From the NCBI GenBank assembly GCA_041391225.1, contig JAWKOL010000007.1:214124-278123 (forward strand): 64,000 bases of DNA, written 5' to 3'. The translations under genes were made by a program, and so were the position numbers. Source of the DNA: RI-153 sp041391225 (GTDB lineage Bacteria > Chloroflexota > Anaerolineae > Caldilineales > Caldilineaceae). A model generated the notes under the pieces. That model was not told the origin of the DNA. It searched no databases and saw nothing but the letters and a program-made list of their open reading frames with translations. The stretch's first letter is position 1, and every line of letters starts with the position of its first letter. Below, piece after piece: positions 37,717-55,887 of this stretch.

Positions 37717-38024
37717 CTACAGCTTGATTTCAATATCGACACCGGCAGGCAGATTCAGACGGGTGAGGTTCTCAATCGTCTTGTTGCCTGGATCGACTAC
37801 ATCGATCAACCGCTTGTGCGTGCGAATCTCGAACTGCTCGCGGCTGTCTTTGTCGATGAAGGTCGAGCGCATTACCGTGAACTTCTCGATACGGGTGGGC
37901 AGTGGCACAGGACCAACAACCTGGGCGCCGGTCTGTTCGGCGGCGTCCACAATCTGGCGAGCCGACGCATCCAACACACGATGATCGTAGGCTTTGAGCT
38001 TGATGCGGATTTTTGCTTTGCCAT
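37717..38024 (-). CDS. rpsJ: Ribosomal protein S10 (frameshift near the start)
   Basis: S10 is a 30S head protein that also acts in transcription antitermination with NusB. The true start is ATG 38024, with AAGGA upstream, giving 'MAKQK'. An A is missing in the following A-run (38010-38014), after which the long frame continues 'IRIKLKAYDHRVLDASARQI' to 'LPTRIEKFTVMRSTFIDKDS' and 'LNLPAGVDIEIKL'. Without the correction the frame opens spuriously to 38082. It is the first gene of the S10 operon. Confidence 0.93.
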
Positions 38025-38130
38025 CGACTGTTCCTTCTTGAGTCGCGAGCGTAGGGCAGACCATGTCCACCCTACGCTTCATTTTCCTCGTCCGTCTACC
38101 GGGTCAGCGAGACGGACGAGCCTATGCCAT

Positions 38131-39325
<1,195 letters not shown>

Positions 39326-39447
39326 TGTTTCTCTCCTAATTCTGCAGAGAATGCACTGGAATCGTTACGGTTAATCGTTGAATCAGAAGCAATCAACCGG
39401 GGCTGCCAATCAGGAAAGCCCCATTTGTTGTCGTCCGTTTGCATAGG

Positions 39448-39476
39448 CGCACCGCCGACAGATAATCGGCGGTGCG
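39448..39476 (-). terminator. Hairpin between fusA and tuf
   Basis: An 11-base perfect stem (39448-39458 with 39466-39476) with a 7-base loop lies downstream of fusA and of the tuf promoter, within the tuf leader. It lacks a T-run; it may act as a partial attenuator or an mRNA-stability element. Confidence 0.45.
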
Positions 39477-39521
39477 AGTACTCACAAATTTAAGCGGCGA
39501 AGACACCGTGCAAACTTTGCT

Positions 39522-39550
39522 ACTATACCTGACGCCGCTTATTTTGACAA
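39522..39550 (-). promoter_or_regulatory. Predicted sigma-70-type promoter for tuf
   Basis: On the minus strand TTGTCA (39550-39545) and TATAGT (39527-39522) are separated by 17 bases, about 200 bases upstream of the tuf start. It lies just beyond the fusA stop codon. Confidence 0.65.
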
Positions 39551-39579
39551 ATTCCCAGCGTGACGAAATCAGAAGGCTT

Positions 39580-41674
39580 TTACGCCAACTCGCGCTTGAG
39601 CACCTTCTCCGAAACCGACGCACTGACCGGCGCGTAGCTGTCGAACTCCATGGTAAAAGTGCCGCGACCGCTGGTCATTGAGCGCAGGGTGGTAGCGTAG
39701 CCGAACATTTCGGCCAGCGGCACCATGCCGCGCACCGCGGTGACACCGCTGTTGCGGTTTTCCATGCCTTCGATCTGACCGCGACGGCTGGAGAAATCGC
39801 CAACCACGTCGCCCACGTACTCGTCGGGGACCACGGCTTCGACACGCATCATCGGTTCGAGCAGCACAGGCGCACCGCGCTGTTGACCTTCTTTGAAGGC
39901 CATGCTGCCCGCGATCTTGAAGGCCATTTCGCTAGAGTCGACTTCGTGGTAGCTGCCATCGACCAACGCCGCCTTGATGTCGACCACGGGATAGCCAGCC
40001 AGCGAACCGCTTTCCATCGCTTCCACGATACCCTTCTGCACCGCGGGGATGTACTCGCGCGGCACCACACCACCGACGATCTTGTCCAAGAACTCGAATC
40101 CCTTGCCGGGTTCGTTCGGTTCCATCTCCAGCCACACATGGCCAAACTGACCACGGCCACCGGATTGGCGCACGAAACGGCCTTCGACACGCACCGGGCG
40201 GGTGATGGTCTCGCGGTAGGCCACCTGCGGGCGACCGACGTTGCACTGTACGCGGAACTCACGCTTGAGGCGGTCGACGATGATGTCGAGGTGCAATTCG
40301 CCCATGCCGCTGATGACGGTCTGACCGGTTTGATCGTCGTACTGAACGCGGAAGGTTGGATCTTCTTCCGCCAGCTTGATCAGGCCCTCGGTCATCTTGT
40401 CCTGGTCGGCCTTGGATTTCGGCTCCACCGCCACCTTGATCACCGGCTCGGGGAACTCGATGGATTCAAGCAGGATCTCTTTGTCGGAATCGCACAGCGT
40501 GTCGCCAGTGAAACTGTTCTTGAGACCAACCACGGCAGTGATATCGCCGGCGTCGCAGTATTTGATCTCTTCACGCTTGTCGGCGTGCATTTGCAGCAGA
40601 CGCCCGATGCGCTGCGCTGCCCCTTAGTGGGTTGTAGACGTTGGTACCGGCTTCGAGCGTACCCGAGTAGACACGCACATAGGCTAGCCGCCCCACGTAG
40701 GGATCGGTGACGATCTTGAAGACCAACGCTGCAAACGGTTCCTTGGGATCGGGTTCACGGGTGACTTCTTCACCGTTGCGCGGGTTCGTACCGGTGACGG
40801 CGGGGACGTCTTTCGGGCTGGGCAAATAGCGCACCACAGCGTTCAGGAGCGGCTGCACACCCTTGTTGCGCAACGCAGTGCCACAAAGGACAGGCACCAG
40901 TTCGTTGTTGACGGTTGCATTGCGCAGCGCCCGCATGAGATCCTCATTGCCGATCTCTTCGCCTTCAAGGAAAAGCAGGGTCAGCTCGTCGTCTGTCTCG
41001 GCGATGCGCTCGATCATGTTGGCACGAGCTGCCTCGGCCGCTTCGCGCAGATCAGCCGGGATCTCTTCGATGGTGGGCTTGGCGCCCAACTCATCGGTGA
41101 AGATGACGGCGTTCATGTCGAAGAGGTCGATCACGCCGCGGTAGTTGTCTTCGGCGCCGATGGGCAACTGAATCGGCAGCGGATTGGCGCCCAGGCGATC
41201 CACGATCATGTCGATGGTGCGCTGGAAATTGGCGCCCATGCGATCCATTTTGTTGATGAAGCAGATACGCGGCACGTTGTAGTTGTCGGCCTGGCGCCAC
41301 ACGGTTTCAGACTGCGGCTCCACACCGGCGACGGCGTCGAAGACGACCACACCGCCATCCAGCACACGCAGGCTACGCTGCACTTCGGCAGTGAAATCGA
41401 TATGCCCGGGTGTATCGATGATGTTGATCTGGACTTCTTCACCGGTCTTGGTGTCTTTCCAAGTGGTGGTGATGGCGGCAGCCGTGATCGTAATACCGCG
41501 CTCACGCTCCTGGGCCATCCAGTCCGTCACCGCCGTTCCTTCGTGTACTTCACCCATGCGGTGAATACGCCCCGAATAGAACAGAATACGTTCAGTTGTT
41601 GTCGTCTTGCCGGCGTCAATATGGGCGATGATGCCGATATTGCGCAATTGTTCAATCGGTAGTTCGATAGTCAT
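39580..41674 (-). CDS. fusA: Elongation factor G (frameshift in the middle)
   Basis: EF-G drives ribosomal translocation. From ATG 41674 the frame gives 'RNIGIIAHIDAGKTTTTERI' (P-loop), 'RERGITITAAAITTTW' (switch I end), 'INIIDTPGHIDFTAEVQRSL' (switch II) and 'ICFINKMDRMGA' (NKMD). Near 40605-40625 two bases are missing; the restored join reads 'NPLKGQRQRIGRLLQMHADK'. The second frame carries domains III-V with 'SGMGELHLDIIVDRLKREF', 'RQSGGRGQFGHVWLEMEP' and 'YATTLRSMTSGRGTFTMEFD'. The whole protein is about 698 residues, normal for EF-G. Confidence 0.95.
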
Positions 41675-42075
41675 GAGTTCCCTGCCATTTTGCTACAAAA
41701 CAGATGCCTGCGGCGGTGTCAACACGGTTGCGTCGTCTGCATAACTGTGCCGGGCCCAAATGAAATCCTGCACAAGCTAGATAGCTGCGCTGCATGGAAT
41801 ACCCGGACACAAACATCCGGCGGTTCAAAACAGAGAGCCACCGGACACAAACAACGCGGCACCTCTTTCCCACAGAGCTTATGGCTGCCAAAAACTCAGG
41901 CATCGACAACTGTCACAAGCACAAGACGGTTATCGGATCACACCACAAGCACTGTGGTAAGATTGTGCCGCAGAAAACAAATCGATTATCTTCACGTAAC
42001 CACTGCGCCAGGACAACCTCGGCACAATGGCTAAGCCGAGAATGCGGATAAACCGCTCTTCACCGGCAGCAATTC
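41675..42075. other. 401-base gap between rpsG and fusA
   Basis: No gene or clear promoter is seen in this gap, which is unusually long for the str operon. No convincing hairpin with a T-run was found. It could hold a fusA leader. Confidence 0.4.
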
Positions 42076-42543
42076 TTAACGGAAGTGCGCAAAAGCCTGA
42101 TTGGCTTCGGCCATACGATGGACTTCCTCACGGCGACGCACGGTTGCGCCTTCACCGCGGGCGGTGTCCATCAGTTCGGCAGCCAGACGCTGGGCCATGT
42201 TGCGGCCGCTGCGGTTGCGAGCGTTCATGATCAACCAGCGCATCGCCAACGCCTGGCGGCGATCCATGCGGATCTCCATGGGCACCTGGTAGGTCGCGCC
42301 ACCCACACGGCGAGGCTTGACTTCGACCAACGGTGTGGCGTTCTTCAGCGCTTCTTCGAAGACTTCCATAGCAGGGCGGTTGGTGCGCTGCGCCATTAGG
42401 TCCATCGCATCGTAGACGATGCTCATGGCGACGCTCTTCTTGCCCCGTTCCATCACATTGTTAATAAACTTGGCCACAACTTTGCTGTTGTAGCGCGGAT
42501 CGGGAATCACATCCCGACGTTCGGGCCGATTTCTTCGCGGCAT
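42076..42543 (-). CDS. rpsG: Ribosomal protein S7
   Basis: S7 nucleates assembly of the 30S head. The 155-residue protein is complete: 'MPRRNRPERRDVIPDPRYNS', 'VVAKFINNVMERGKKSVAMS', 'VGGATYQVPMEIRMDRRQAL' and 'EEVHRMAEANQAFAHFR'. It follows rpsL by 22 bases. Confidence 0.97.
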   Translation of the reverse strand: MPRRNRPERRDVIPDPRYNSKVVAKFINNVMERGKKSVAMSIVYDAMDLMAQRTNRPAMEVFEEALKNATPLVEVKPRRVGGATYQVPMEIRMDRRQALAMRWLIMNARNRSGRNMAQRLAAELMDTARGEGATVRRREEVHRMAEANQAFAHFR

Positions 42544-42565
42544 GTCTTAGATCTCCCTAATCCGA

Positions 42566-42982
42566 TTACTTGGGCTTCTTGGTGCCGTACTTGCTGCGCC
42601 CGCGCTTGCGATCATTGACGCCGGTGCTGTCCAGCGCGCCGCGCACGATGTGGTAACGCACACCAGGCAGGTCCTTGACACGACCGCCGCGGACCAATAC
42701 AACACTGTGTTCCTGAAGATTATGGCCTTCGCCGGGAATGTAGGCGGTAACCTCGATCCCGTTGGTCAGGCGAACACGGGCCACTTTGCGCAACGCGGAG
42801 TTCGGCTTCTTGGGTGTGGTGGTACGCACCTGGGTGCAGACACCACGCTTCTGCGGGTTGCCGCCCTTCACGCGCTTCGTGCGCCCGGCCAGTGTATTCA
42901 GCGTATACTGAAGCGCAGGAGCAGTTTCTTTCTTCGGCTTCATCTTGCGGCCCTTGCGGACCAACTGGTTAATCGTTGGCAA
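42566..42982 (-). CDS. rpsL: Ribosomal protein S12
   Basis: S12 monitors decoding. The 138-residue protein has an N-terminal region about 13 residues longer than in E. coli after 'MPTINQLVRKGRK'. The streptomycin-region 'TTTPKKPNSALRKVARVRLT' with the usual Lys, and 'RGGRVKDLPGVRYHIVRGAL', are conserved, so no classical streptomycin-resistance change is evident at Lys43-type or Lys88-type positions. It is the first gene of the str group and has a promoter about 200 bases upstream. Confidence 0.96.
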   Translation of the reverse strand: MPTINQLVRKGRKMKPKKETAPALQYTLNTLAGRTKRVKGGNPQKRGVCTQVRTTTPKKPNSALRKVARVRLTNGIEVTAYIPGEGHNLQEHSVVLVRGGRVKDLPGVRYHIVRGALDSTGVNDRKRGRSKYGTKKPK

Positions 42983-43185
42983 GGCATTCCTCCATTTGTT
43001 CGTGCTTGCTGATCTTCGCCTGTTTGGTGTACAGCATCGCTATGACACAGCTTCAATAGGACAAGACTTGGTGCTGTGTACAATTCCTACGATTGCCGGA
43101 CCTGACTATCGCCTCGCAGAAGGCGATGCCGGCGAACCAAAATCGGCGATGATACACCTGGGTCCGCTCAGGCCCACGATCTGAA

Positions 43186-43215
43186 ATTGTAGCACAGCCG
43201 GAATTTGAACGTCAA
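43186..43215 (-). promoter_or_regulatory. Predicted sigma-70-type promoter for the str genes
   Basis: On the minus strand TTGACG (43215-43210) and TACAAT (43191-43186) are 18 bases apart, about 200 bases before rpsL and just after a terminator-like hairpin. Confidence 0.65.
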
Positions 43216-43260
43216 ATTGACGTGGCCTGAAATGCAACACAGATCCTTGCACTTTGCCGC

Positions 43261-43300
43261 AAAAGAGGGACGGCCACCTAGACTCGGCGTCGCCCCTCTT
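43261..43300 (-). terminator. Terminator-like hairpin after rpoC
   Basis: On the minus strand a 7-base AAGAGGG/CCCTCTT stem, with a long partly paired loop, is followed by TTTTGC. It precedes the rpsL promoter and would separate rpoBC from the str genes. Confidence 0.5.
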
Positions 43301-43316
43301 TCGATTTTCAAAATTC

Positions 43317-43633
43317 GATCCACGAGGACACGCGAAGACGAAAAGGCAGACGAGAAAAGACAGAGGGACACGGGTTTCAGGACTTGCAGGATTAGAGAAA
43401 AGAAGAAGCTCAATACTTCACGATTTTCTTTGAGCTTGCGGAGAGAGCATTCTCAGATCCAGCTTGTTCCGCTCTACCCAGCATTTGAGGATACCTACCC
43501 CGCGTCAAAGTCGTGAACTGCTGAATTTGCTTTTCTGAAAAGCCCTGATAATCCTGAAACCTGAAATCCGTGTCCTCTCTTGTTCTTCTCTTCTCTGTTC
43601 TGCTTCAGCTACCTTTGTGTGCTTTCGTGGATC
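43317..43633. repeat. Long imperfect inverted repeat in the rpoC-rpsL gap
   Basis: Arm 43317-43395 (gatccacga ... gggacacgggtttcagg ... caggatta) matches the reverse complement of 43546-43633 with small gaps. Each arm is about 80 bases. No reading frame with protein-like character spans it. Confidence 0.5.
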
Positions 43634-43647
43634 CCCCTGCTCTTGTC

Positions 43648-48270
<4,623 letters not shown>

Positions 48271-48285
48271 GTATTTATCTCCTAT

Positions 48286-48360
48286 AGCAAGTGGCACGTG
48301 GCAAGTGGCAAGTGGCAGGTGACGGCCTGTCCGTCACCTGCAACTTGCAACCCGTCACTT
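48286..48360. repeat. GGCAAGTGGCAAGTGGC repeats and hairpin between rpoB and rpoC
   Basis: The 96-base rpoB-rpoC gap contains tandem agtggca units (48289-48317) and an 18-base stem with one mismatch (48308-48325 with 48331-48348, loop of 5). It could tune the ratio of rpoC to rpoB expression. Confidence 0.5.
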
Positions 48361-48366
48361 GCAACC

Positions 48367-52237
<3,871 letters not shown>

Positions 52238-52572
52238 GTAGCATCAACTCCTTGAAAAAGATTCACAGAAAAAATGCAATATGGCACCCTGCAAATTACT
52301 ATCCCTGGATGGCTACCTTGCCTGGGAAGTATTCGCATAGAGTGCCTTTACCGTAAACAACATGAAACAGGTTCGCTATGTAGTTTTTGGACGTAGATTT
52401 TGGACGTAGCTTTCGGACAATAAAAGGTCGTTAGCTAACCAAGAGTACAGGACGAAATCCTTAAAATCTGGAAGCTAACTACCCGTTTGTCATCCCAAAA
52501 ACCATCGATTACACGAAATCTATCAACGAAAAGGCCAATCTCAACACATGACAAAACCCTTCAACAGCAAAA

Positions 52573-52602
52573 GCCCAACTACCAGCACAGCCGAAGTTGG
52601 GC
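52573..52602 (-). terminator. Attenuator-like terminator in the rpoB leader
   Basis: On the minus strand an 8-base perfect stem GCCCAACT/AGTTGGGC (52602-52595 with 52580-52573), 14-base loop, is followed at once by TTTTGC. It lies about 110 bases after the predicted transcription start and about 335 bases before rpoB. Confidence 0.6.
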
Positions 52603-52716
52603 GAATTTTCTGTGAAAGGATCAGTCCTTATCCACTTGTTGAACGTCAGACCGCCATGTGTGTCGAGTCAAATCTATCTGCCTGACGGTGAATATCGAGC
52701 CTCTACGTAAATGAAG

Positions 52717-52745
52717 ATTATAGTTCAACGGCGCGCACTTGTCAA
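52717..52745 (-). promoter_or_regulatory. Consensus sigma-70 promoter for rpoBC
   Basis: TTGACA (52745-52740) and TATAAT (52722-52717) on the minus strand are both exact consensus hexamers, with the ideal 17-base spacer. Transcription would begin near 52710. Confidence 0.85.
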
Positions 52746-52888
52746 ATCCCAAAAGCTTAAAATTTGGAAAAGATGTTGGGACTGGGGACAAGTCTATTCA
52801 AGGCACGGAGCTGGTCAAGAATCGTTATTCAGGAAGAGACATGACTTCTGGACGAAAAGATGCCAATCTACATTCAGTAGCTCTACTG

Positions 52889-52914
52889 GTACACGCACTA
52901 CGCACCACGCACTA
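52889..52914. repeat. Second copy of the GTGCGTAGTGCGTGG-type repeat
   Basis: tacacgcactacgcaccacg and the following cactac at the 3' end of the DUF3048 gene match, in inverted orientation, the array at 26572-26620. Confidence 0.5.
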
Positions 52915-54437
52915 CTGATACGGCACCACATATGTTTCTGGCACCACGCTGATCCACGTCTTCCCGGCTTGCAGTGGGATTTCGTTGCCGCTGAGATCGA
53001 AGAAGCGGGGAGATCGCCGCGGGTTTGGCTGCGCCAGATGCCTTTCGAAAGCCAGCCTGTTGCGCACGACGATGGCTTTGCCGCTGAAGAGGTTGAGGCG
53101 AATGCTGCGGCTGCCCAGCGAATCCTCCACAATGTCGGTGACCTCGTGGGGGACGACCTGGATGATGACGTTGTCCACCGCCAGTTGTTGACGGCTGTTG
53201 CCGTCGAGGTGGGTTCGCCGCCCAGGAAGCGCAGGTAGCGTCCACTGCCTGGGTCATAGCGATAGCTGACCTGGCTACCGGTAAAGGTGGGATAGGTATG
53301 TTGACCAGTGTAGCCGTTGCCGCCATCGGGGACGCCGCCAAAGGTGAACCTGCGCAGCGACGGCGCTCGCTCCACGCCCCAGTCGGCCAGCCACTTGCGC
53401 AACCCCGCCGTAGATGTGCGCAGCCGCGGCGGTAGTCGCTGCCCACACTGACCGAGTACCGGCTGTTCGATGGATCGTCGAGGTCGATATCAGGTACGGG
53501 AAGGGTGCGTCGTTCTTCAAGGCGAAACGCACCTGATCACTGGCCCCCGAGCAAGCCAGGCCAGCGTCGTACAGCGCACCAAGATAGAAGTTGATCAGCC
53601 GTGCGCTGCGCACCGGCCCAATCGTCTCGCTTCCTGCCCGTAAAAGATGGCGCTGAAGCGGGTGATGCCGAATCCCTCCATCAAATACTCGTAGACGATA
53701 TCGGCGCGACTGAAACCAAGTTGCGGACGGGCGGCAATGTCGTTGTTGACGCAGACGATCACGGGGCGTTGCGTTCTGCGTTCCGCAGGGACTGTCCGGT
53801 GAGCGGGTTGACGTCACCGGGGCCGCCGAATCCACCTGATCCGGGTAGCCCCACCACCGGCGAGGACGGCGCAACCGAACGATTTTCCTCGGCGAGGGCG
53901 CGTGGCCGGCGGCTCAGGCGTCTCCAAAATCGGCAGGGTGTCGATAGGGGCATCCAATGCCATGAATTCTGTGGCAACCCAGCTTTCTTGCGTTGATTGA
54001 CGCAGCACACGCGCAGCCAGGTGCCGTCTTCGTTGCGCCCAAGGACGGTGAAAGCATCGCCCAGCACTGCTTCGGTGAGGATCGGGTACACGGTGTCTGG
54101 TCCGGCGCACATTGAGCAGCGATGTATTGACAACGGTGCGCACGGCAGGCGTCGGCGTGATGGTGGGGGTCGAGGTCTCGGTTGGCGTGGGTGTGATCGT
54201 CGGCGTCGGCGCGCCGGTGGGGGTCGAAGTCGGCGTGGCTGGTGTGGCGGCGGCAATGATCTGCGGTATCGATCCGGCATTGTCGATCATCGGCAAGTCG
54301 ACGACGGGTGGCAGCGAGCCGCCGGTCAAGAGGAGTACGCCGGTCAAGAGCATCGAGAGGATCAGCACGGAGAGCGCGGTCACCAGGGCGATGGCTGCAT
54401 AGCGGTTCTTCGCAGAAGAGGTGGAGCGACGTGTCAT
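52912..54437 (-). CDS. Membrane-anchored SH3b-DUF3048 (YerB-like) protein with many frameshifts
   Basis: From ATG 54437 the frame gives a short basic cytoplasmic end, one membrane helix ('AIALVTALSVLILSMLLTGV'), a Thr-Pro linker ('TPTPTETSTPTITPTP') and the start of a bacterial SH3 domain, 'VVNTSLLNVR'. Other frames continue the SH3 domain ('AGPDTVYPILTEAVLGDAF') and then a DUF3048/YerB domain: 'DIAARPQLGFSRADIVYEYL', 'EGFGITRFSAIFYGQ', 'ETIGPVRSARLINFYLGALY', and the end 'AGKTWISVVPETYVVPYQ'. At least six indels are needed over 1.5 kb, more than for any other gene here. The family is extracellular, of unknown function. The density of breaks leaves open true decay. Confidence 0.7.
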
Positions 54438-54585
54438 GAGATACTGCTTTCGGTGGTGCGTTGCGTCTACGATTGTCTGTAGTGGGGGCTTCGTGGCATA
54501 TCATAACGGCGGCGTTGCGATGCGTCAAAATAGGAGGAATTGCGCAAGTCCTCAATAGAACCAGGATCGGGCGGTTCAAGCTCAA

Positions 54586-54614
54586 TTGCCGCGCCCCGCG
54601 CTTCGGGCTATAAT
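54586..54614 (+). promoter_or_regulatory. Predicted sigma-70 promoter for the slipin gene
   Basis: TTGCCG (54586-54591) and TATAAT (54609-54614) are separated by 17 bases, 40 bases before the slipin ATG. The region is otherwise divergent between DUF3048 and the slipin. Confidence 0.7.
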
Positions 54615-54654
54615 GAAGCTCGCTGTCTCCATTTTCACAGATCGGGAGGACCTC

Positions 54655-55458
54655 ATGGAAGACCTGTTTACCACGTTCCCCGTGTTGATCGTCGCCATTT
54701 TCGTATTGCTCTGGTTCCTGCGGGCGTCGCTGCGCATCGTCAAGGAATATGAGCGCGGTGTGATCTTCCGCCTGGGCCGTATCTCCGGCGCAAAAGGACC
54801 GGGCCTGTTCTGGATCATCCCGATCGTGGATCAGATGATCCTGGTCGATCTGCGTGTGGTGACGCTGGATGTGCCGTCGCAGGAGGCCATCACCAAAGAC
54901 AACGTCACGGTGAAGGTCAACGCTGTCTGCTATTTCCGCGTCTTCAACCCCATCGACGCCGTGGTGAACATCTCTAACTACCTGGTGGCCACACAGCAGA
55001 TCGCGCAGACCACGCTGCGCTCCGTCCTGGGGCAGAGCGAACTGGACGAGTTGCTCTCAGAGCGGGATCAGATCAACCAGCAGCTTCAGCAGATCATCGA
55101 CGAGCAGACCGAGCCGTGGGGCATCAAAGTCAGCGTCGTCGAGATCAAAGACGTGGAACTACCACAGACGATGCAGCGCGCCATGGCCCGCCAGGCCGAG
55201 GCCGAACGCGAAAAACGCGCCAAGATCATCCACGCCGAAGGAGAAATGCAGGCGTCGGAGCAACTGGCCTCTGCCGCCCGGATGATGGCGACAGAGCAGG
55301 GCGCGCTACAACTGCGCTACCTGCAAACCCTCACCGAAATCAGCGCCGAACACAACAGCACAATCATCTTCCCCTTGCCCATCGAGATGTTGAACGTGTT
55401 CATGGGGAATCAAACCAACGGAAGACCCCCCACCGCCGGTGGTACGCTGTCTGAGTAG
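54655..55458 (+). CDS. Slipin/stomatin-like SPFH (Band 7) protein
   Basis: The 267-residue protein has one N-terminal membrane anchor ('TFPVLIVAIFVLLWFLRASL') followed by the SPFH domain: 'IVKEYERGVIFRLGRISGAK', 'GPGLFWIIPIVDQMILVDLR', 'VPSQEAITKDNVTVKVNAVC', then a charged helical coil ('RAMARQAEAEREKRAKIIHA'). Such proteins form membrane microdomain scaffolds and often regulate membrane proteases. GGGAGG precedes ATG 54655; an upstream extension is not conserved. An S2P-type protease gene lies two genes downstream, which fits a membrane quality-control role. Confidence 0.92.
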   Translation: MEDLFTTFPVLIVAIFVLLWFLRASLRIVKEYERGVIFRLGRISGAKGPGLFWIIPIVDQMILVDLRVVTLDVPSQEAITKDNVTVKVNAVCYFRVFNPIDAVVNISNYLVATQQIAQTTLRSVLGQSELDELLSERDQINQQLQQIIDEQTEPWGIKVSVVEIKDVELPQTMQRAMARQAEAEREKRAKIIHAEGEMQASEQLASAARMMATEQGALQLRYLQTLTEISAEHNSTIIFPLPIEMLNVFMGNQTNGRPPTAGGTLSE

Positions 55459-55488
55459 CATGAATACGATATTGAAAGCGTACACAAC

Positions 55489-55863
55489 ATGATCAGCGAC
55501 ACAGCCAAACAGAATCATCCGCTCGATCTGACAGTTGATCGGCAAGCAGCGCAGTTGACCATCGAATGGGCCGACGGCCATGTGAGCAGCTACCGGCTGC
55601 CCTGGCTGCGCAAGGTTTGTCCTTGCGCGTCGTGCCTGGAAGAACGGGATGAAGCGGCCAACGATCCTCTGCGGTTGATGAGCGGGCCGGCGCCCAGCGC
55701 GGTTGTCCAAGAAGCGGAACTGGTGGGCAACTACGCCATCCGCTTCACTTGGGCCGACGGACACGGCAACGGCATCTACGGGTTTGCCGCTTTGCGCGCG
55801 TCGTGCCCTTGCGCCGAGTGCAACGCAGGCGAACCGGATTTCCTGTTGTCGGGCGGTCGCTGA
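55489..55863 (+). CDS. DUF971 protein (gamma-butyrobetaine hydroxylase N-domain-like)
   Basis: The 124-residue protein carries the DUF971 pattern: 'LTIEWADGHVSSYRLPWLRK', 'VCPCASCLEE' with a Cys-x-x-Cys-type pair, and 'YAIRFTWADGHGNGIYGFAA' followed by a second 'SCPCAECNAG'. The four cysteines probably bind zinc or an iron-sulfur cluster. In other bacteria such domains occur in proteins for Fe-S cluster carriage or as the N-domain of butyrobetaine hydroxylase. It is 30 bases after the slipin and 24 before the protease, so probably one transcript. Confidence 0.85.
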   Translation: MISDTAKQNHPLDLTVDRQAAQLTIEWADGHVSSYRLPWLRKVCPCASCLEERDEAANDPLRLMSGPAPSAVVQEAELVGNYAIRFTWADGHGNGIYGFAALRASCPCAECNAGEPDFLLSGGR

Positions 55864-55887
55864 TTCTTAAGAAAGGAAACACTGCGC

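Larger units (their letters stand above)
42983..43647. other. 665-base region between rpoC and rpsL: terminator, promoter and inverted repeat
   Basis: There is no gene. Reading in the direction of transcription, it holds one arm of a long imperfect inverted repeat next to rpoC (43546-43633), the second arm (43317-43395), a terminator-like hairpin (43261-43300) and the rpsL promoter (43186-43215) with a leader of about 200 bases. Confidence 0.6.
52238..52911. other. rpoB leader and promoter region
   Basis: No gene is seen. The minus strand has a consensus promoter at 52717-52745 and an attenuator-like hairpin at 52573-52602, giving rpoBC mRNA a leader of roughly 470 bases. The rplK-rplA-rplJ-rplL genes that often precede rpoB are not here. 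The stretch 52746-52911 holds the 3' flank of the DUF3048 gene and a repeat (52889-52914). Confidence 0.65.
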
